The notes beneath the pieces are model-generated. The model searched no databases, was not told where the DNA came from, and saw nothing but the letters and a program-made list of their open reading frames with translations. The position numbers and the translations under genes were made by a program. Shown here in pieces: positions 43,053-54,817 of a DNA stretch of 64,000 bases; within the stretch, counting starts at the first letter, position 1, and every line of letters starts with the position of its first letter. This DNA is from Nothophaeocryptopus gaeumannii (Eukaryota; Ascomycota; Dothideomycetes; Mycosphaerellales; Mycosphaerellaceae): the NCBI GenBank assembly GCA_031771865.1, contig JASISA010000002.1:1-64000 (forward strand), in the 5' to 3' direction.

Positions 43053-46000
43053 TTAGCCCCAGTAGGGCACGTTACTCGCGATCGTGGAAATCGTGTCGGT
43101 GATGGTGTGGCTGACATCGTTGCCACCTGACTTTGAACGCTGGCCGCTCAGCTATGCGACTGTTAGCGTTGCTCATTCGTCGCATTCTGGAATCACTTAC
43201 CTCCATGCCGACACCGCGATGCAGCATCACCAACCAATCCACGTAGCTGCTCGCTTCGCCATTCCTGTCTTCGTAAAGCAGGCGAGCAAATTCAAATTCG
43301 GCGCCGTCGAGACCTTGTCGAGCGAGCTGAATTGACAGACCCTTAGAGCCTCTTCCAGTCCCAGAGCCTTGCTCAAGAGCGAGAAGTATGTTCCTGACCT
43401 GAGCATTGAGATGCGTCTCTAGGATTGGCAACGCGTTCAAGTTGGGGTCTAGCTTTTGCAAGTCGTCGAAGCCTTCGCCAAACAGATCGATGAGCAAGTT
43501 CGGGCTCACCAACTGGTGCAGCCACAGGATGAGCATTTGTCCGTTGTCAACGATATAAGCTCCGCCCTCCTCGATGTTAGCGAAGCTGGCACGGACTCCG
43601 CGCGGCATTTTGAGGTGGCCGTTTTCATCCGCGAAGCCCTCACTCGGGTCCAGGCCGTGCAAGGCGATGATCCGAGGGTACAGATACAGGCTCAGCTCAC
43701 CAGGACCCATCCCCTTGAGCGCTCGGAGCTCGTAGATACGGCGGTCGCTGGGCTCTTTGCCGCCCTTCAGAGCTCGCGATTTGATGAGACCAAGCATGTA
43801 CATCGCAAACTCCTTCATGTGCTCTGGCATGACCAGCTGGCCTGCGGGATGTTGGCCAGAGTGGTTCTTCCTATAGAGTCCCAGAATGTCGACAGCCTTG
43901 TCTTGGAGGGTTTGTCGCGTGTCTGCGAGTGACCGGCTTGGCACTTTCATTGCGGCTTCTTTGGCAAGGACGGCGAGTATGGCATCCTGGTCCACAAACC
44001 GCATGCTGTCACGAGCAGTCTCTGTGATCGTGGCCACGACATTGGTGCAGCGTACTCTGCGTTGACCTGAAGTTGTCGTGTACAGGAGGGCGGACTGGAA
44101 GTGAGCATCATTTCGCGCCTCTAGCTTGCTGTCGTAGCTGAAGCTCACAGTAATGGCGCTATCTTCATTGACGGTGCTCATTTCGAGGTCTGCGCCAAAA
44201 GTATGTTGAGTGAAGTTGCCACTGTAGTGTGCGATCTGTAGTCCATTGCTGCACCGGACCTTCATCAATGCGATGTATCCTTGGTCGCGCTGTATCGAGT
44301 GACTTAGCTCTTTCTCCAGGCGGAGCGTGTCTCGGGGGTAGGTCCAATTTGAGTAGTAGAATGTATCGCCACCAGTCTTCTCAGAAACCAAGCCGATCGT
44401 TGCGATATCGAGGTAGCCACCAGCTGGCGCTGCGAGAAAGAAGTCCACGCCTACGCCGTTCTTCAACATGTCGGCCTGCAGCTTTTTGAACGTTTGATTC
44501 TCTGTCCCAAGAAGAACCTTCTCTTGTTCAGGATGGTCATTGGCTGATGTCTGCATGCCACGATCGCGAACAGTCAATCGACCGGGACCAAAAGTCGGAA
44601 GGCTTGCAAGACAGCATACAACCTTGCCACCAGTCTCTGTAAGCGCAGACATGGCTGCTTGCAGTGCAGGGAGGAGCGCAGGTTCTGCGTGCTTGATCAT
44701 CTCGAACATAGGAGGTATCCGCTGTAAGAGAGTGATGATGTTTGACTTGCACTCTGCAGCATCCACAAAGAGACTATGATTCGAGATTGCGGTGAATGGA
44801 TCGTCAAGGTCCGACATGACGAGCTGTTGCGGTGCCGAGAGGCCAGAAGAGACATTGTAGAAATGGATCTCGCGATCAAAGGTAAGGAATCCGACTTTCG
44901 CACCGGCCGGCACCTTGCTGGGATTGATGGGCTTCTCGCCGGTCTCGTCCCCGTTCTGCTCTGCAGACTGAACATTCAAGTCTTCGCCGTACAACGCAGC
45001 GAGGATGCCATCGCACGTTGCTTTCAAGAAGCCGCGGGTGCCAGCCTCAGCGCTTACATCGATAAGAAATAAGTAGCGCATACCCACCGGCTCCTTTGAC
45101 CAGTACTCCTTGGGAACAGTAAACTCGCAGGTACCGAGGGTGAGCTCTGGGCGTTCTAATCGATCTACGCGAACTCCAGATGGGTCGGTTGGAGCGAAGT
45201 ACTCTGGCTGGACCTCATTCGGGTGTCCGCATAGGTTGCATGTCATTCGGTTCCCACCGTTTGAGAAGATCATGAATGGATTCACATACGCGCGACATCT
45301 TCTGCATCGCGGCGGTCCTACCTCACCAAAATCCAATAACGGGATGGGAGCTTCACCATCCGTCTGTCTCGTCAAGGGTTGCATGACCAAGCCCAGTGGG
45401 ATGCCCGTTGTTGCCAGCTGCTCGGCTGTACTTGGAATATAGTTCATTGTCAAACGTGCATGCTTCGGCGAGGCGTTGCCCAGATCGAGGGCGACGAAGG
45501 GCGTCGTAGCTGGAGGTGGGATCCGCTGTTCTAAAGTGGGAAAGAAGTTTTGCTTGTAGTACTCGGCTGGCAGGTCTCTGCTTAAAGGGACAGACGGTAT
45601 AAGATCCGGGTCTACTTTCTGTGCACCGGCTGGAGCTCCCTGATGCTGTCCGCCTCCCATACTGATCGGAGCGCCAGTCTGCGGTTGGAAGTGAGTGCTA
45701 GGCCTAGGCTGCGGAAGTTGTTGAGATTGCCATGGCTGACTCGGTTGCTGCCACTGTGTGGCCGCTGGGTCTGCTCCTGGTTGGACCTGAGGCGGCTGGC
45801 CATTTACGAACTGTCCAGCTGGTGCTTGCCCAAATGTCTGAGCTCCTGCAGGTTGCTCGATTTGATGATATGCATGTCTGTCCTTCCTTCTCCGTCCTGG
45901 ATGCGCCGCTGCTGAATCAATGCCCATCTGACCCATTTGCTGGGTCACTCCATTCATATCCTGCTGGCTATCGTATTGCTGGGCCTGAGGATGCTGCTGC

Positions 46001-46212
46001 ATCCCCGGCTGCTGTCCGTAGCTCATCTGCTGTTGACCCGGGCTTGGCTGCGGTGGAAAGTAGCTGTCGGGGATGTTGGGCGGAGCACCTTGCTGATACG
46101 GTGACGGCGCGACTGGAGGGCGGAAGTGCGATGTTGTTCGTTTTGGTTGAGGTCGATCGGCTGAAGGAGTGTTGAAGGGCGACGGGCGCGGACTGCTCAT
46201 AGAGAAGGACAT
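43053..46212 (-). CDS. SEC24: COPII coat cargo-binding subunit Sec24
   Basis: Exons 46212-43201 and 43151-43053, with a 49-nt intron (GTAAGT, GCTAAC branch, CATAG), give 1036 aa. If the intron were left in, the protein would end in an unrelated tail; spliced, it ends ELSGQRSKSGG...STIASNVPYWG, which fits the family. A Gln/Pro-rich disordered N-terminus (to about 240) precedes the zinc finger CRRCRAYVNPF...CNLCG (about 365-400), then the trunk, beta-sandwich, helical and gelsolin domains. Sec24 pairs with Sec23 on ER exit sites and selects cargo for vesicles going to the Golgi. The start at 46212 (MSFSMSSPRPSPF) is the first ATG of the plausible N-terminus, though the frame is open to 46329. 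Confidence 0.95.
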
Positions 46213-46577
46213 GTGGACATAGTTTGGCACTTGCGATGTAGTGAGCGAGAGTAGTGGGCTGTGGGCTGTTTCCCTCCCAATCTTCACTTTCCACAACGTG
46301 TCAATTTCGTATTCGTTTAACAACATCACATGCTCGTATCACCCTACATCACAACAGTCGAAAGCCATTCAAGGTCGTCAAAACGGAATCACGATACAAA
46401 ACGAATCAGCACATGCGGCCACGTTGATTGAAGCTTTCACGTTCCCGTGACCGCGCGACATTGTTGCGCGAATGTGAAACCTTGTACGACGCGAGACGTG
46501 ACATCCAAGACGTTGCTCCTCCCACATTCTCTACATCTTGACAGGTAATAGAGCATCTAGACTGCAACGCGACAACG

Positions 46578-47730
46578 ATGGATCCAGCAACCAACACCAG
46601 AGAGCAGTTCACTTTCGGTCTCATCAGAGTACCAATTCCAGACAACGCCCATTAGGAATGGCTGAAATATGCCGATCCAACTCGTCATCTGCTCTCCAAA
46701 CTCGCACTTCACCGGTCCATGACCGCCAACCTTCAGCAGACATACATGACTCCAGCTGCCGACAAGAATAAGATCTGTTTCAGCCAGTTTCGTCCACCTC
46801 GATTGCAATCGGGGCTGTGAACGCCCCTCCCGAACCTGCTGCCAAGCCCGCCTCCGAGCACTCAGCATCCTCGCCTGAGGAGCAGCCACCGACGTACGGT
46901 CTCGACTACGAAAGCTGCTCACTCGACGACCTTCTAGGCTTTCTCCGAGAACGCCGTATCGTGGACGAGGATGCACCGGTGTCCACTGATCTCGACGATT
47001 GTATGACACTTCTGCTTCAAGCCGACAAGGATGTTGCATTCCGCTTCCAAGACCTTTCTCCCGAGTTGCGCAACGCAGTATACGAGCTACTGCTAGCCTT
47101 CGAGCGACACGACCCGCGATGCTTTTCTCTGGTACTCGCTACTTCTATGGCTATCTATAGCGAGTCGGAGAGTGTGCTCTATGGCGCAACGGGGGAGATT
47201 GTAGTGGATGTGGGCTGGAACGGGTGAGGTCTTCGGGAAGGAATATTACATTCTCGAAAGGGCGGTTCACCAAACTTCGATCAGTTGCACTTCGGCTTGC
47301 CGCAATGGCCTGTGTTGCTTCGCAATTTTCGACACCTGCGTTTTCGTATCAAGGAGAGCATGGTGGCTCTTGAGATGAAGCCATCTGATCCGAATCATCC
47401 CTCGCGACGCGTATTCCGCCTTTCAGAGCGCTCTTCTCATCGGCGAGTCTGTTGCGGTCAAGCGATAAGCTCAAGACTTTGAGAGTAGTCTTGGTGGGAT
47501 GCGAGAGCTCACATGTCGACGATCCGTCCGAGTCTTGTGATATGACACCATCCTGTATCCTCTAGCCTGACTTTTCAAGCACTGCAAGGTGACGCTGGAG
47601 GGATTCGAGCGCTCGCCAGCTGTACCAGCTGGACTCCTCAGTATCGCAGAGGAACACCACGAGCTCTACGACGCCAAGGTTCTCCGATTCGGTCAGTACC
47701 TCTGTGACGAGCTCTACGCCGGATAGTATG
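46578..47730 (+). pseudogene. F-box-like / 2EXR-type gene with nonsense codons
   Basis: Starts at ATG 46578 (MDPATNTREQFTFG). A TAG at 46653-46655 interrupts PIPDNAH-EWLKYADP. A second frame (about 46766 on) carries VAFRFQDLSPELRNAVYELL, the usual fungal F-box-like start, then VLATSMAIYSESESVLYG. A TGA at 47225-47227 interrupts it before GLREGILHSRKGGSPNFDQL and FRHLRFRIKESMVALEM. Later frames (LRVVLVGCESS; FERSPAVPAGLLSIAEE) continue to about 47730. Both stops are one C-to-T step from CAG or CGA. This looks like a degraded member of the large family of fungal F-box-like proteins. Alternative exons could bypass part of the damage. Confidence 0.5.
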
Positions 47731-47775
47731 CGTTTGCTTCTGCAATCAATCATCGAGGATGGTAACATGTTATGT

Positions 47776-48111
47776 CTAGGATGAATCGAAGTCGAGGAGA
47801 ACATTGACGATATTATCCGGGTCGTAGGCGGTGTGTCGCCCTGGCAGTTCCTCCTCGGGCGTCGAATGCGCTGCAGTCGTCGGTTTCTTCAGTTCCTCTA
47901 GTCTGCCGCTGTTGTGTCCTTTGGCGTTTTGGAGGAAGGAGGCGTAGGTTGATGAAGATGGGCCGTGTGCGAACTGGCACTCGAGCCAGTAGGGTATGGT
48001 GTCGCCTGGTTGAGGTCTCGAGGCGGGCTTCAGATAGTTAAGGTCATGATCTCCACTGGCGTATCTCATTGGCGCTCGATGGGTGACCTTCTGGAGAATG
48101 GAGCACGGCAT
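47776..48111 (-). CDS. uncharacterised small protein
   Basis: 111 codons from an ATG at 48111. Upstream, a second frame contains MLAQLLRLPLAATRITARPL, which resembles a mitochondrial leader and could be joined by splicing or a shift. The body (PQPGDTIPYWLECQFAHGPS) has no recognised domain. Confidence 0.35.
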   Translation of the reverse strand: MPCSILQKVTHRAPMRYASGDHDLNYLKPASRPQPGDTIPYWLECQFAHGPSSSTYASFLQNAKGHNSGRLEELKKPTTAAHSTPEEELPGRHTAYDPDNIVNVLLDFDSS

Positions 48112-48769
48112 GGCGTCGAGCGGAAAGAGGCCGTGCGGTGATTCGAGTCGCGGCCAGAGGTAGACGCAACAACTGAGCGAGCATTGTTGGAGGCTCTGCT
48201 AGTCGGCGCGTAGTGTGCAACAGCGGTATCTGCGATGAGTTGATGTTGTTGTTTTGAATATCTGGAGTCAGTTCAAGAAGCACGGTTATTGAAGCCTACC
48301 TCGAGTCAGACCACATGCCAAGACTCTACTTGTGAGTGACCGATCAAAAAGCTGGTGCTGTTGCTAGGTGAATGCGTGTCTTTGCACTATACATCTATCA
48401 GTGTCGCGGTGTGCCCGCATCACGATGCAAGATGATCTTGATGTCCAAGCAGTATTCAACCGCCGGCTATGCCGCACTTTCCTCTTGTGCTCCGTCTAGT
48501 GAGCTCCGTCGCCTGTACGCTTCGATTGTTGATACACGCTCGCCTTGAAGCGCAAGAAAGCAGCGCAAGTTGCCGCTGGTACCGCCCTTAAACTCCTCGC
48601 TCCCGCAATGCCCGAAATGCCCTTTTAAGTCACGCCTCCCATAATCAAAAAGACCCATTCATCTACGCCGCTTCCCTTTCTGCTGTCGCCGCGCCATTCC
48701 GTGCATTGGGATAAAAAGCTTACCTGTTTGTTTGTGTGCGATGGATTTTCCATCAAACCTTGGGGCTGT
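48112..48769. other. intergenic, nothing recognised
   Basis: Short frames only; it includes the 3' flank of the mitochondrial carrier gene. Confidence 0.5.
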
Positions 48770-50005
48770 TCACTTTCGTGCGCCTCCAAGGGGCGGATCG
48801 TCGCTGGCTTCTGGCTCTGGCTTCAGTGAGACCAGCGCGTCTCTCGTCATCTCAAAACTGAGCCAGCTGCTTGCCATGCTTGGAGCGACCTTGAGCAGGT
48901 TGGGCACGATTCCCTTGTACATGCCTCTCACGCCTTCTTGAGCGACAATGGTGCTGATGGCGTCCCAGATGGACTTGTACTTGTATCCCATTCCAGACAT
49001 GGTGTTCACCTGGAAACGTCGCCGGAGCACGTCACTGATTCTGTTAGCCGACGATTTGCCTGCCAAATCAGTATTTGCTTACAAGGGATATGTGATGGTT
49101 TGCGCAAAAGCTCCTGAGATGGCGCCTGCACAGAGCTTTCCAACCGAGGATGGAGTAGTCTGTCCCTCTGGTGTGAAGTATGTCCGGACACTTTCGTACG
49201 CCATGAAGTTCAAGCCAACGTATGGCGCCACGCCTGCCACAGTTGGAAGTATGCCGCGATATAATGCCCTGAAGCCGCCCTCATTCTTGTACATATGTAC
49301 CAATGTAGCGAACATGCCCGGAAGCTTCTTTTGCGCATCCTTGCTCAAATTCGAAAAAGATGCCGATTGGATTGACAGTCGCGTTCGAACGATGTCAAGA
49401 GGGTATGTGAAGGTGACGGATGTAATTCCTGCGATGGCACCACAAACAAGTCGCCGTTCCGGTGGAAGTGGGGCGCCCGGTGAACTCTCGAAGAACTGCG
49501 AGCTTGATCAGTCTGCGACTTGGTTGTCAAGCTCTTTACCACTCACCGGCTTATACATGTTGTAGCTGCCAAACTGTACCGCACTGTATGGCACGATACG
49601 TATACAGTTCACGCCATTTCCGGCCATCATTCCCTTGAAACCTTCTTCTCTCCAAATCTTTCCCAAAGCTTTGGGCACACTCATCTTGTATTCGGTGCGC
49701 CCACTGGACTGCACTTGCAGTAAGATCTTCAGCCTCTCCAAAGGCGAAACAACGGTACGGGAGACGGCGCCTGCGACACCTCCGGCCAAGAATGAAGCCA
49801 CGACTGCTTGCGATATCCATGACCGCACGCCAAGGAATGACTCTTGTTCAGGTGGACCTGAACTCGCAGGCTGATCTGTTCGTCCCCCCTCCTCACTGCT
49901 CGGAGCCTGCTGATGCTTGTCCTTCTCTTCTGTATTCGCCATCATCGGAGTTGCGCGAAGGGAGCGGTCGGTAGGATTCGAAGGTATCTGTACACTCGCG
50001 CTCAT
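48770..50005 (-). CDS. mitochondrial carrier (SLC25), APS/PAPS-carrier type
   Basis: Three exons (50005-49547, 49495-49083 and 49034-48770; introns 51 and 48 nt) give 378 aa. Three carrier repeats are present with the Px[D/E]xx[K/R] signatures SPLERLK, YPLDIVR and YPFDVLR, each followed by its glycine motif ([30 protein letters not shown]). The six-helix fold places it in the inner mitochondrial membrane. The overall sequence resembles yeast YPR011C, which carries adenosine 5'-phosphosulfate and PAPS, but CoA-type carriers are close relatives, so the substrate is not certain. About 60 disordered residues precede the first helix. Confidence 0.9.
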
Positions 50006-51017
50006 AGTATTGTGCGGAAGATATGATGCGGTAACATGAGAGGCAGTGGACGGCTACGCTCGTGCGCGTGCTCGTGGTGCTGTTGCGGCGTCGCGTGATG
50101 GAGCTGGACTCGGTGAAGCCGCTGCACTAGCCCGAGGGTATCATAGGATGCGATGCGATGCGATGCGATGCGATGCGCGTGGCTGTCGATATCGTATTTA
50201 CTGATGCTGGGGAGCGGAGACTTGATGGCAGCGACTCATCGATTTGTCGCCAAACGCGGTTCAATGTTCAATCAATGTTGGTGAGTGTATGTGTCTAGTG
50301 GCAGAGAAGCTCTTGTGCTTCGTCGACAAATGTGAAGTCAATCTGCAGGCGGATTCAAGGAGCCGGAATAGGCCTGAGGCACACCGGGGAATTGCCGGAG
50401 AAGCTTCGAGCGGCTGATGGTTCACGCGAGCTTCTGTGTTGCTTCCTCTTCCTCCTCTTCAACGAAACAGTCGATGCCGAGCTTCAAATGAGTGACTGGA
50501 GTGAGAGCGGCTGAGCAAAGAAGACAAAAACAGCGAAAACAGGCGCCGGACTTGTCACTCCTCTGACACGTCCGCGCCAGGAGAAGGAGACGACAGCGAC
50601 ACGGTTGGGTGTGCATGCTGGTCCCTGACGTCTCTCCTTCCCACCCGTCTGCTCCGCTGCCACTCACCTGGTCCCAATCAACCACACAGTGACAATCCTC
50701 CCAACTCAGTATACATACCATGCTTCAGTTGTCTCACTGGACTTCAGAGTCATGTCCACGAACAAGCACTCACCGCACCGCATTCACAGCACTGATGCCC
50801 ATAGATTTCTCGATCGATGATGAACCGAATCCCGCGAGTCAGCGCGGTGCAGGCAAAAGCTCAGCCATTGCGTAGTGATCACTCTGGACCCTGAGGCTCG
50901 AACTTGCATACAGCCATGTCCTACTCACTGCGGCCGCCCAATGTCGGCCAGAGACGCAGCCCTTGTGTTTTGACAACAAACAATCCAACCTGACACCTCA
51001 AGAGTAAGCCAGAAACC
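50006..51017. other. divergent promoter region with a pentanucleotide microsatellite
   Basis: Lies between the carrier gene and the oxidoreductase-like gene. It holds six copies of GATGC at 50147-50176 and a GGATGC-like edge. No gene recognised. Confidence 0.6.
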
Positions 51018-52001
51018 ATGGGCGACATTGGAGAATCGGACGCTCCTACCACCTTTGATCCAACTGCAGCACCACACGATGAGCTGCTTATGGAGTTTTC
51101 CTCTGCCGCTTCTGTCTCCAATGGCTCGGACGCCTTCGTATCGACCACCAAAGGACCTGACCTGTTCGCACTTCCACTCTTGTCCGGCATCGCGGTATCA
51201 GGAACGATAGTTGATGATCCTTCAACACTCACGGCCCCGTTTCTACCAGGAGATGCAGTTCTTGCGTGTTTACTCCCGCCAAAGCCGGTTCTACTATCCG
51301 CCCACGACGACTCATTAAGACTCCGAACACGAACTAGCTCAGCCTTGGAGTTGCCTGATGACATGCTCCCGGAGACAGCCACATCGTATCTTAGCGCTCT
51401 ACTCCTTGGCGCCGCAATATTGAAACAGGAACTCCACATTCCGATCCTACGGACACCGACTGCTTCACCCAATCCAGCCGAAGAGAACGGAGTTGAGACA
51501 TACAACAACAGGCGCATACTGGTCGTTGGTGGTGAGACTTCACTCGGGGCCGCCATGGTGCAACTTCTACGTCGAGCCCTGCCTGAGACGAGGGTGCTAG
51601 TAACGTCAACTCTTAGCGACGAGACTGAGCTTCCGCAGCAAAGACACCACATGGTCGGTCTAGGTGCCAACTCCGCCATTGATGGAACAGTCGAGGACGT
51701 GGACGATCGGTTACCACCGGCCGTCGACATCATCATCAATACCGTTAAGCGCGAAGCAGTCCGACCAGAGATTATGGGTCTGCTCTCGGGTCTCCGGAGA
51801 TTCGTCGACTGCTCAATACTCGACGTTGAAGCCACCGTAAAGGGCTTCTTGGAAGACGAAGCCGACTGCGTGACAGCCCTACACGAGCTTCTACTACAAG
51901 CTGCGAGCGTGTTCAGCACGGAAGTCGGGTCAGACGCCGGCACTCCGCCAACAGACCTCGGTGAACACAAGCGAAACGATTCCGGTGTGGAGCTGATTTA
52001 A
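51018..52001 (+). CDS. divergent medium-chain dehydrogenase/quinone-oxidoreductase-like protein
   Basis: 327 aa, intronless, ATG at 51018. A GroES-like part (SGIAVSGTIVDDP...FLPGDAVLACL, residues 55-90) matches the MDR pattern GxVxxxGxxVxxFxxGDxV. A nucleotide-binding segment follows (RILVVGGETSLGAAMVQLLR, about 167-187), in place of the usual GGxGxxG. The later part (VDIIINTVKREAVRPEIMGL) fits the Rossmann fold. No zinc ligands are seen. It is shorter and more divergent than typical members and may be a non-catalytic or specialised relative. The antisense frame at 50921-51970 is a shadow. Confidence 0.65.
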   Translation: MGDIGESDAPTTFDPTAAPHDELLMEFSSAASVSNGSDAFVSTTKGPDLFALPLLSGIAVSGTIVDDPSTLTAPFLPGDAVLACLLPPKPVLLSAHDDSLRLRTRTSSALELPDDMLPETATSYLSALLLGAAILKQELHIPILRTPTASPNPAEENGVETYNNRRILVVGGETSLGAAMVQLLRRALPETRVLVTSTLSDETELPQQRHHMVGLGANSAIDGTVEDVDDRLPPAVDIIINTVKREAVRPEIMGLLSGLRRFVDCSILDVEATVKGFLEDEADCVTALHELLLQAASVFSTEVGSDAGTPPTDLGEHKRNDSGVELI

Positions 52002-52365
52002 TGGACGAGTGGGAATTGTTGGCCTGGTGCACCGGTCTCTCTGTATGACATTTCATTGAACCTGGCAATGATGAATAGCACATTCTGAATAGTAGTACAT
52101 TCTCGATACCCTCTAATGCGAGCATGATTTGAAGAGAGCACGATTTGAAGAGAGCACAAGCTTCTCATATACCGTAACTCGTAAAAGTTGCGCCTCGACC
52201 TTGATGAACGGTGTAGATCTTGATTTTGCAGCCGCGAAGCTGCATGCTTTTGTCAACGGGGGGAGAAGCGCCCACATAAGTACACCCTAGTCCATCCAGC
52301 GCCTTCGCTATGCTCTTTCCCTCTCCCAATGTACATGTGTCCCAAAACACCACCTCCACTCTTAA
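52002..52365. other. convergent 3' flanks with a 16-bp tandem duplication
   Basis: GATTTGAAGAGAGCAC occurs twice in a row at 52126-52141 and 52142-52157. Otherwise nothing is recognised. Confidence 0.6.
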
Positions 52366-53028
52366 TCAATCGCAACTCCCATCCCTCCACCCCATCCTCC
52401 ATCTTTCTTCCCACTTCCCACAGTCAAAACTCTTCTTCCCCAGCTTAATGTTGACCGCGTTATGGGCCTCACACATCCATTGTCCAAACTCTTCTCTACT
52501 ACTCACTCTCGGCTCGTTGTTATCCTTCATCCAACTCCTGAAATCGTCTGCGCAACTCCAACAGGGATACATCTTTCCGAATAATGACAGGAACTGTCTC
52601 GTCTCAGACTGTTGTTGGAAGGAGGGTCGTTCGGGGTAGTTTGCGGTCATCGTGTGCAGGAGTGTCCAGGTTGAGCGGCCGAGTTCTTCGACGTCGGGGG
52701 GACATCCGGGATTGCTCGATGAGGTTGCGGTGGTTGTAGAGGGTTTCTGGATCTGGGACATAGGGAATGCGCCTCCGCCTTTGGTTGTCGAGTTCATCAT
52801 TGCTTTCCATGCTGCGCCGGAGGTACATGTTCTGCAACTACATCACATACATTCATTCATCAGCATCACATCCACCATACCATCTCCTCAAGGAGGAACT
52901 GTGTACACATACCGTTTCCCATCCGGCCCAATGACTACGCCCTTCGGCAGAGCCCCATCTGGTTGGTTCTCTTTCTCGGCCTGCGCTTGTAACTGTTCGG
53001 GAGTCGCGTTCATCGGTTGTGCGGGCAT
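52366..53028 (-). CDS. ERV1: FAD-linked sulfhydryl oxidase Erv1
   Basis: Exons 53028-52913 and 52837-52366 give 195 aa. The intron (52912-52838) is best ended at TAG 52840-52838, because this yields KRCRTCTS with the CRTC shuttle disulfide near the N-terminus. The core has WTLLHTMTANYPERP, the FAD-proximal CxxC in MYPCWSCADDF, the FAD-binding HNAVNIKLGK, and ends FDCGKWEERWRMGW, all typical of Erv1/ALR. It reoxidises Mia40 in the mitochondrial intermembrane space. An in-frame ATG at 53097 would add 23 residues. It is divergent from the HEM4-like gene, whose ATG is about 330 bp away. Confidence 0.9.
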
Positions 53029-53360
53029 GCCTGTGCGTTTCTCTACTTGACAGAAGAAAAGTTGGAGGATGGGGAATTCGAAGGATGTGATAGGCATTCT
53101 ATTATCGATATAGACATCCTGGCCTGGGTCTTACAAATGCGGGTGGGCATCCGTGCGATGGTCAGAGGCCTGAGGTTGTGACGTTGATGGAATTGGAGAG
53201 AGATAATAAGGTTCCTTCGTGCAGTACTAGCGCGGCGGGCCTTTCCATGGTCTGCGAAACGGGGAGGGACGCTGGACTTCAAGACACCAACTTTCTCTTG
53301 CTCTCTCTTTCTGAATATGATCTGAGCTGGTCTCAATCATCCCCTTACCACCAAACCAAA

Positions 53361-54368
53361 ATGGAAGACGTCACAAACTCTCTCAAGGACCTCACCCTGA
53401 ACCAAGTCGCCATCTACCTTCTCAAAACAAAATCCTCCCCCACAGACGGCTACGAAGACCACCTCACAATCCTGGACAATGGCCGATTCAAACCCATCTT
53501 CGTCCCCGTGCTAGAGCACATGTTCCGCGACGACACTCTCCGCAAACTAAAGCTCTCAGCCGAACGCTTCGCTTTTGCCGGAGGAAGCGCAGCCACGGCC
53601 CGTCAAAAAGCAACAAACAATCCTGCGAAGAGATATGGCGGGATTGTCTTCACGAGTCAGAGGGCGGTTGATGCGTTTGGAAGTGTGATTGCAAAGCTGG
53701 ATCCGACGAAGCTGGAAGCATTGTTCGACAAAGACATGCCATTGTACGTCGTCGGTCCGGCCACAGCCAAAGGGGTGAAGGCATTGGGTTTGCCATGTCC
53801 GATTTTGGGAGAGGAGACGGGGAATGGGGAGGCTCTGGCGCAGTTTATTCTGGAGCATCATAATGGGTTGTCGAATGAGATCACGGCGTTGAATGGATTG
53901 AAGCTGCCGCTGTTGTTCTTGGTCGGAGGGCAACGACGGGATATCATACCGAAGACTTTGCAGGATGGTGATTTGCCACCGACACGACAGGTTCCTGTGA
54001 CGGAGGTTGTGGTCTATGAAACGGGGGAGATGGCGACTTTTGAAGAGGATTTTTCGATTCTCTTGCAAGAAGCGAAGAAGGCGAAGGTGAAGGAGCAATG
54101 GGTTGTGGTGTTCAGTCCACAAGGCTGTGAGGCTATGCTTTCTGCTTTGGGTTGGCTGGATGAGAAGGGTGGGCAGTTCAATGCTGGCAGGAGAGAGGTT
54201 ATGTCTGGACCTATGAAGACAAGAATTGCGACGATCGGGCCTACGACACGGGAGTTCCTGGTGGAGTCGTTCGGATTTCAGCCAGATGTGACTGCTGCCA
54301 AGCCGAGTCCAGAAGGTGTGGCAGAGGGCATCATTGGGGTTGGAGGAGACGCAAGTGAAGGGGCGTAA
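53361..54368 (+). CDS. HEM4: uroporphyrinogen-III synthase
   Basis: 335 aa, intronless; the start at 53361 (MEDVTNSLKDLTLNQVAIYLL) is chosen over earlier non-ATG codons. Two-domain fold of HemD: VAIYLLKTKS, FVPVLEHMF, GGIVFTSQRAVDAF, then the second domain PLYVVGPATAKGVKALGL, LLFLVGGQRRDIIPKTL, EVVVYETGE, WVVVFSPQGCEAML and RIATIGPTTREFL. These match the alternating Rossmann-like halves. The enzyme closes hydroxymethylbilane to uroporphyrinogen III in cytosolic haem synthesis. The antisense frame over it is a shadow. Confidence 0.9.
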   Translation: MEDVTNSLKDLTLNQVAIYLLKTKSSPTDGYEDHLTILDNGRFKPIFVPVLEHMFRDDTLRKLKLSAERFAFAGGSAATARQKATNNPAKRYGGIVFTSQRAVDAFGSVIAKLDPTKLEALFDKDMPLYVVGPATAKGVKALGLPCPILGEETGNGEALAQFILEHHNGLSNEITALNGLKLPLLFLVGGQRRDIIPKTLQDGDLPPTRQVPVTEVVVYETGEMATFEEDFSILLQEAKKAKVKEQWVVVFSPQGCEAMLSALGWLDEKGGQFNAGRREVMSGPMKTRIATIGPTTREFLVESFGFQPDVTAAKPSPEGVAEGIIGVGGDASEGA

Positions 54369-54817
54369 GAAGCGATGCATGTGAAAGTGAAGAGGTAGAG
54401 TATGGTGAATGAGTGTGAGTTGCATTTGCATGTGTAATGGATGCAGAGATACCCATATGAAAGTTTTGCTTGAGCTACTTTGCCGCAGGTTTACCAAGCA
54501 TGTGCAGAGAGCGAGGTCCACTTTGAATCCCGACTGTCACATGCTGCTTGAGTGAATGCAAACGCCACACGGGCCCGCGGGCTTCGTTCAAAGCACCTCG
54601 CTACGCCTGCAACCTCAACTCATTGCACTGCAGTACTTAAGCTATCCTCCTGCGTTTCTCAACTAACCTTCGACACTACCACAAACACCAACACTCTCGC
54701 CTCGACACAGCGTAGCGACTCAGACTCTCAGAAGAACAAAACGCCACATTCCGAACGCTGTACATTAATACCATCACACTACACATACCACATCCTCGAC
54801 CCCTACGAAACGCGAAG
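54369..54817. other. intergenic, promoter of the RS-rich gene
   Basis: A short region with a C/A-rich run (CACTACACATACCACATCCTCGAC type) just before the ATG at 54818. No other feature. Confidence 0.5.

Noticed and set aside
50921..51970. 349-codon minus-strand frame, Ser/Arg-rich
   Set aside because: Antisense to the oxidoreductase-like gene with no domain; typical mirror frame of a GC-rich coding sequence.
53556..54521. 321-codon minus-strand frame over the HEM4-like gene
   Set aside because: No motif, His/Leu/Arg-rich, and the plus strand codes a recognisable enzyme.
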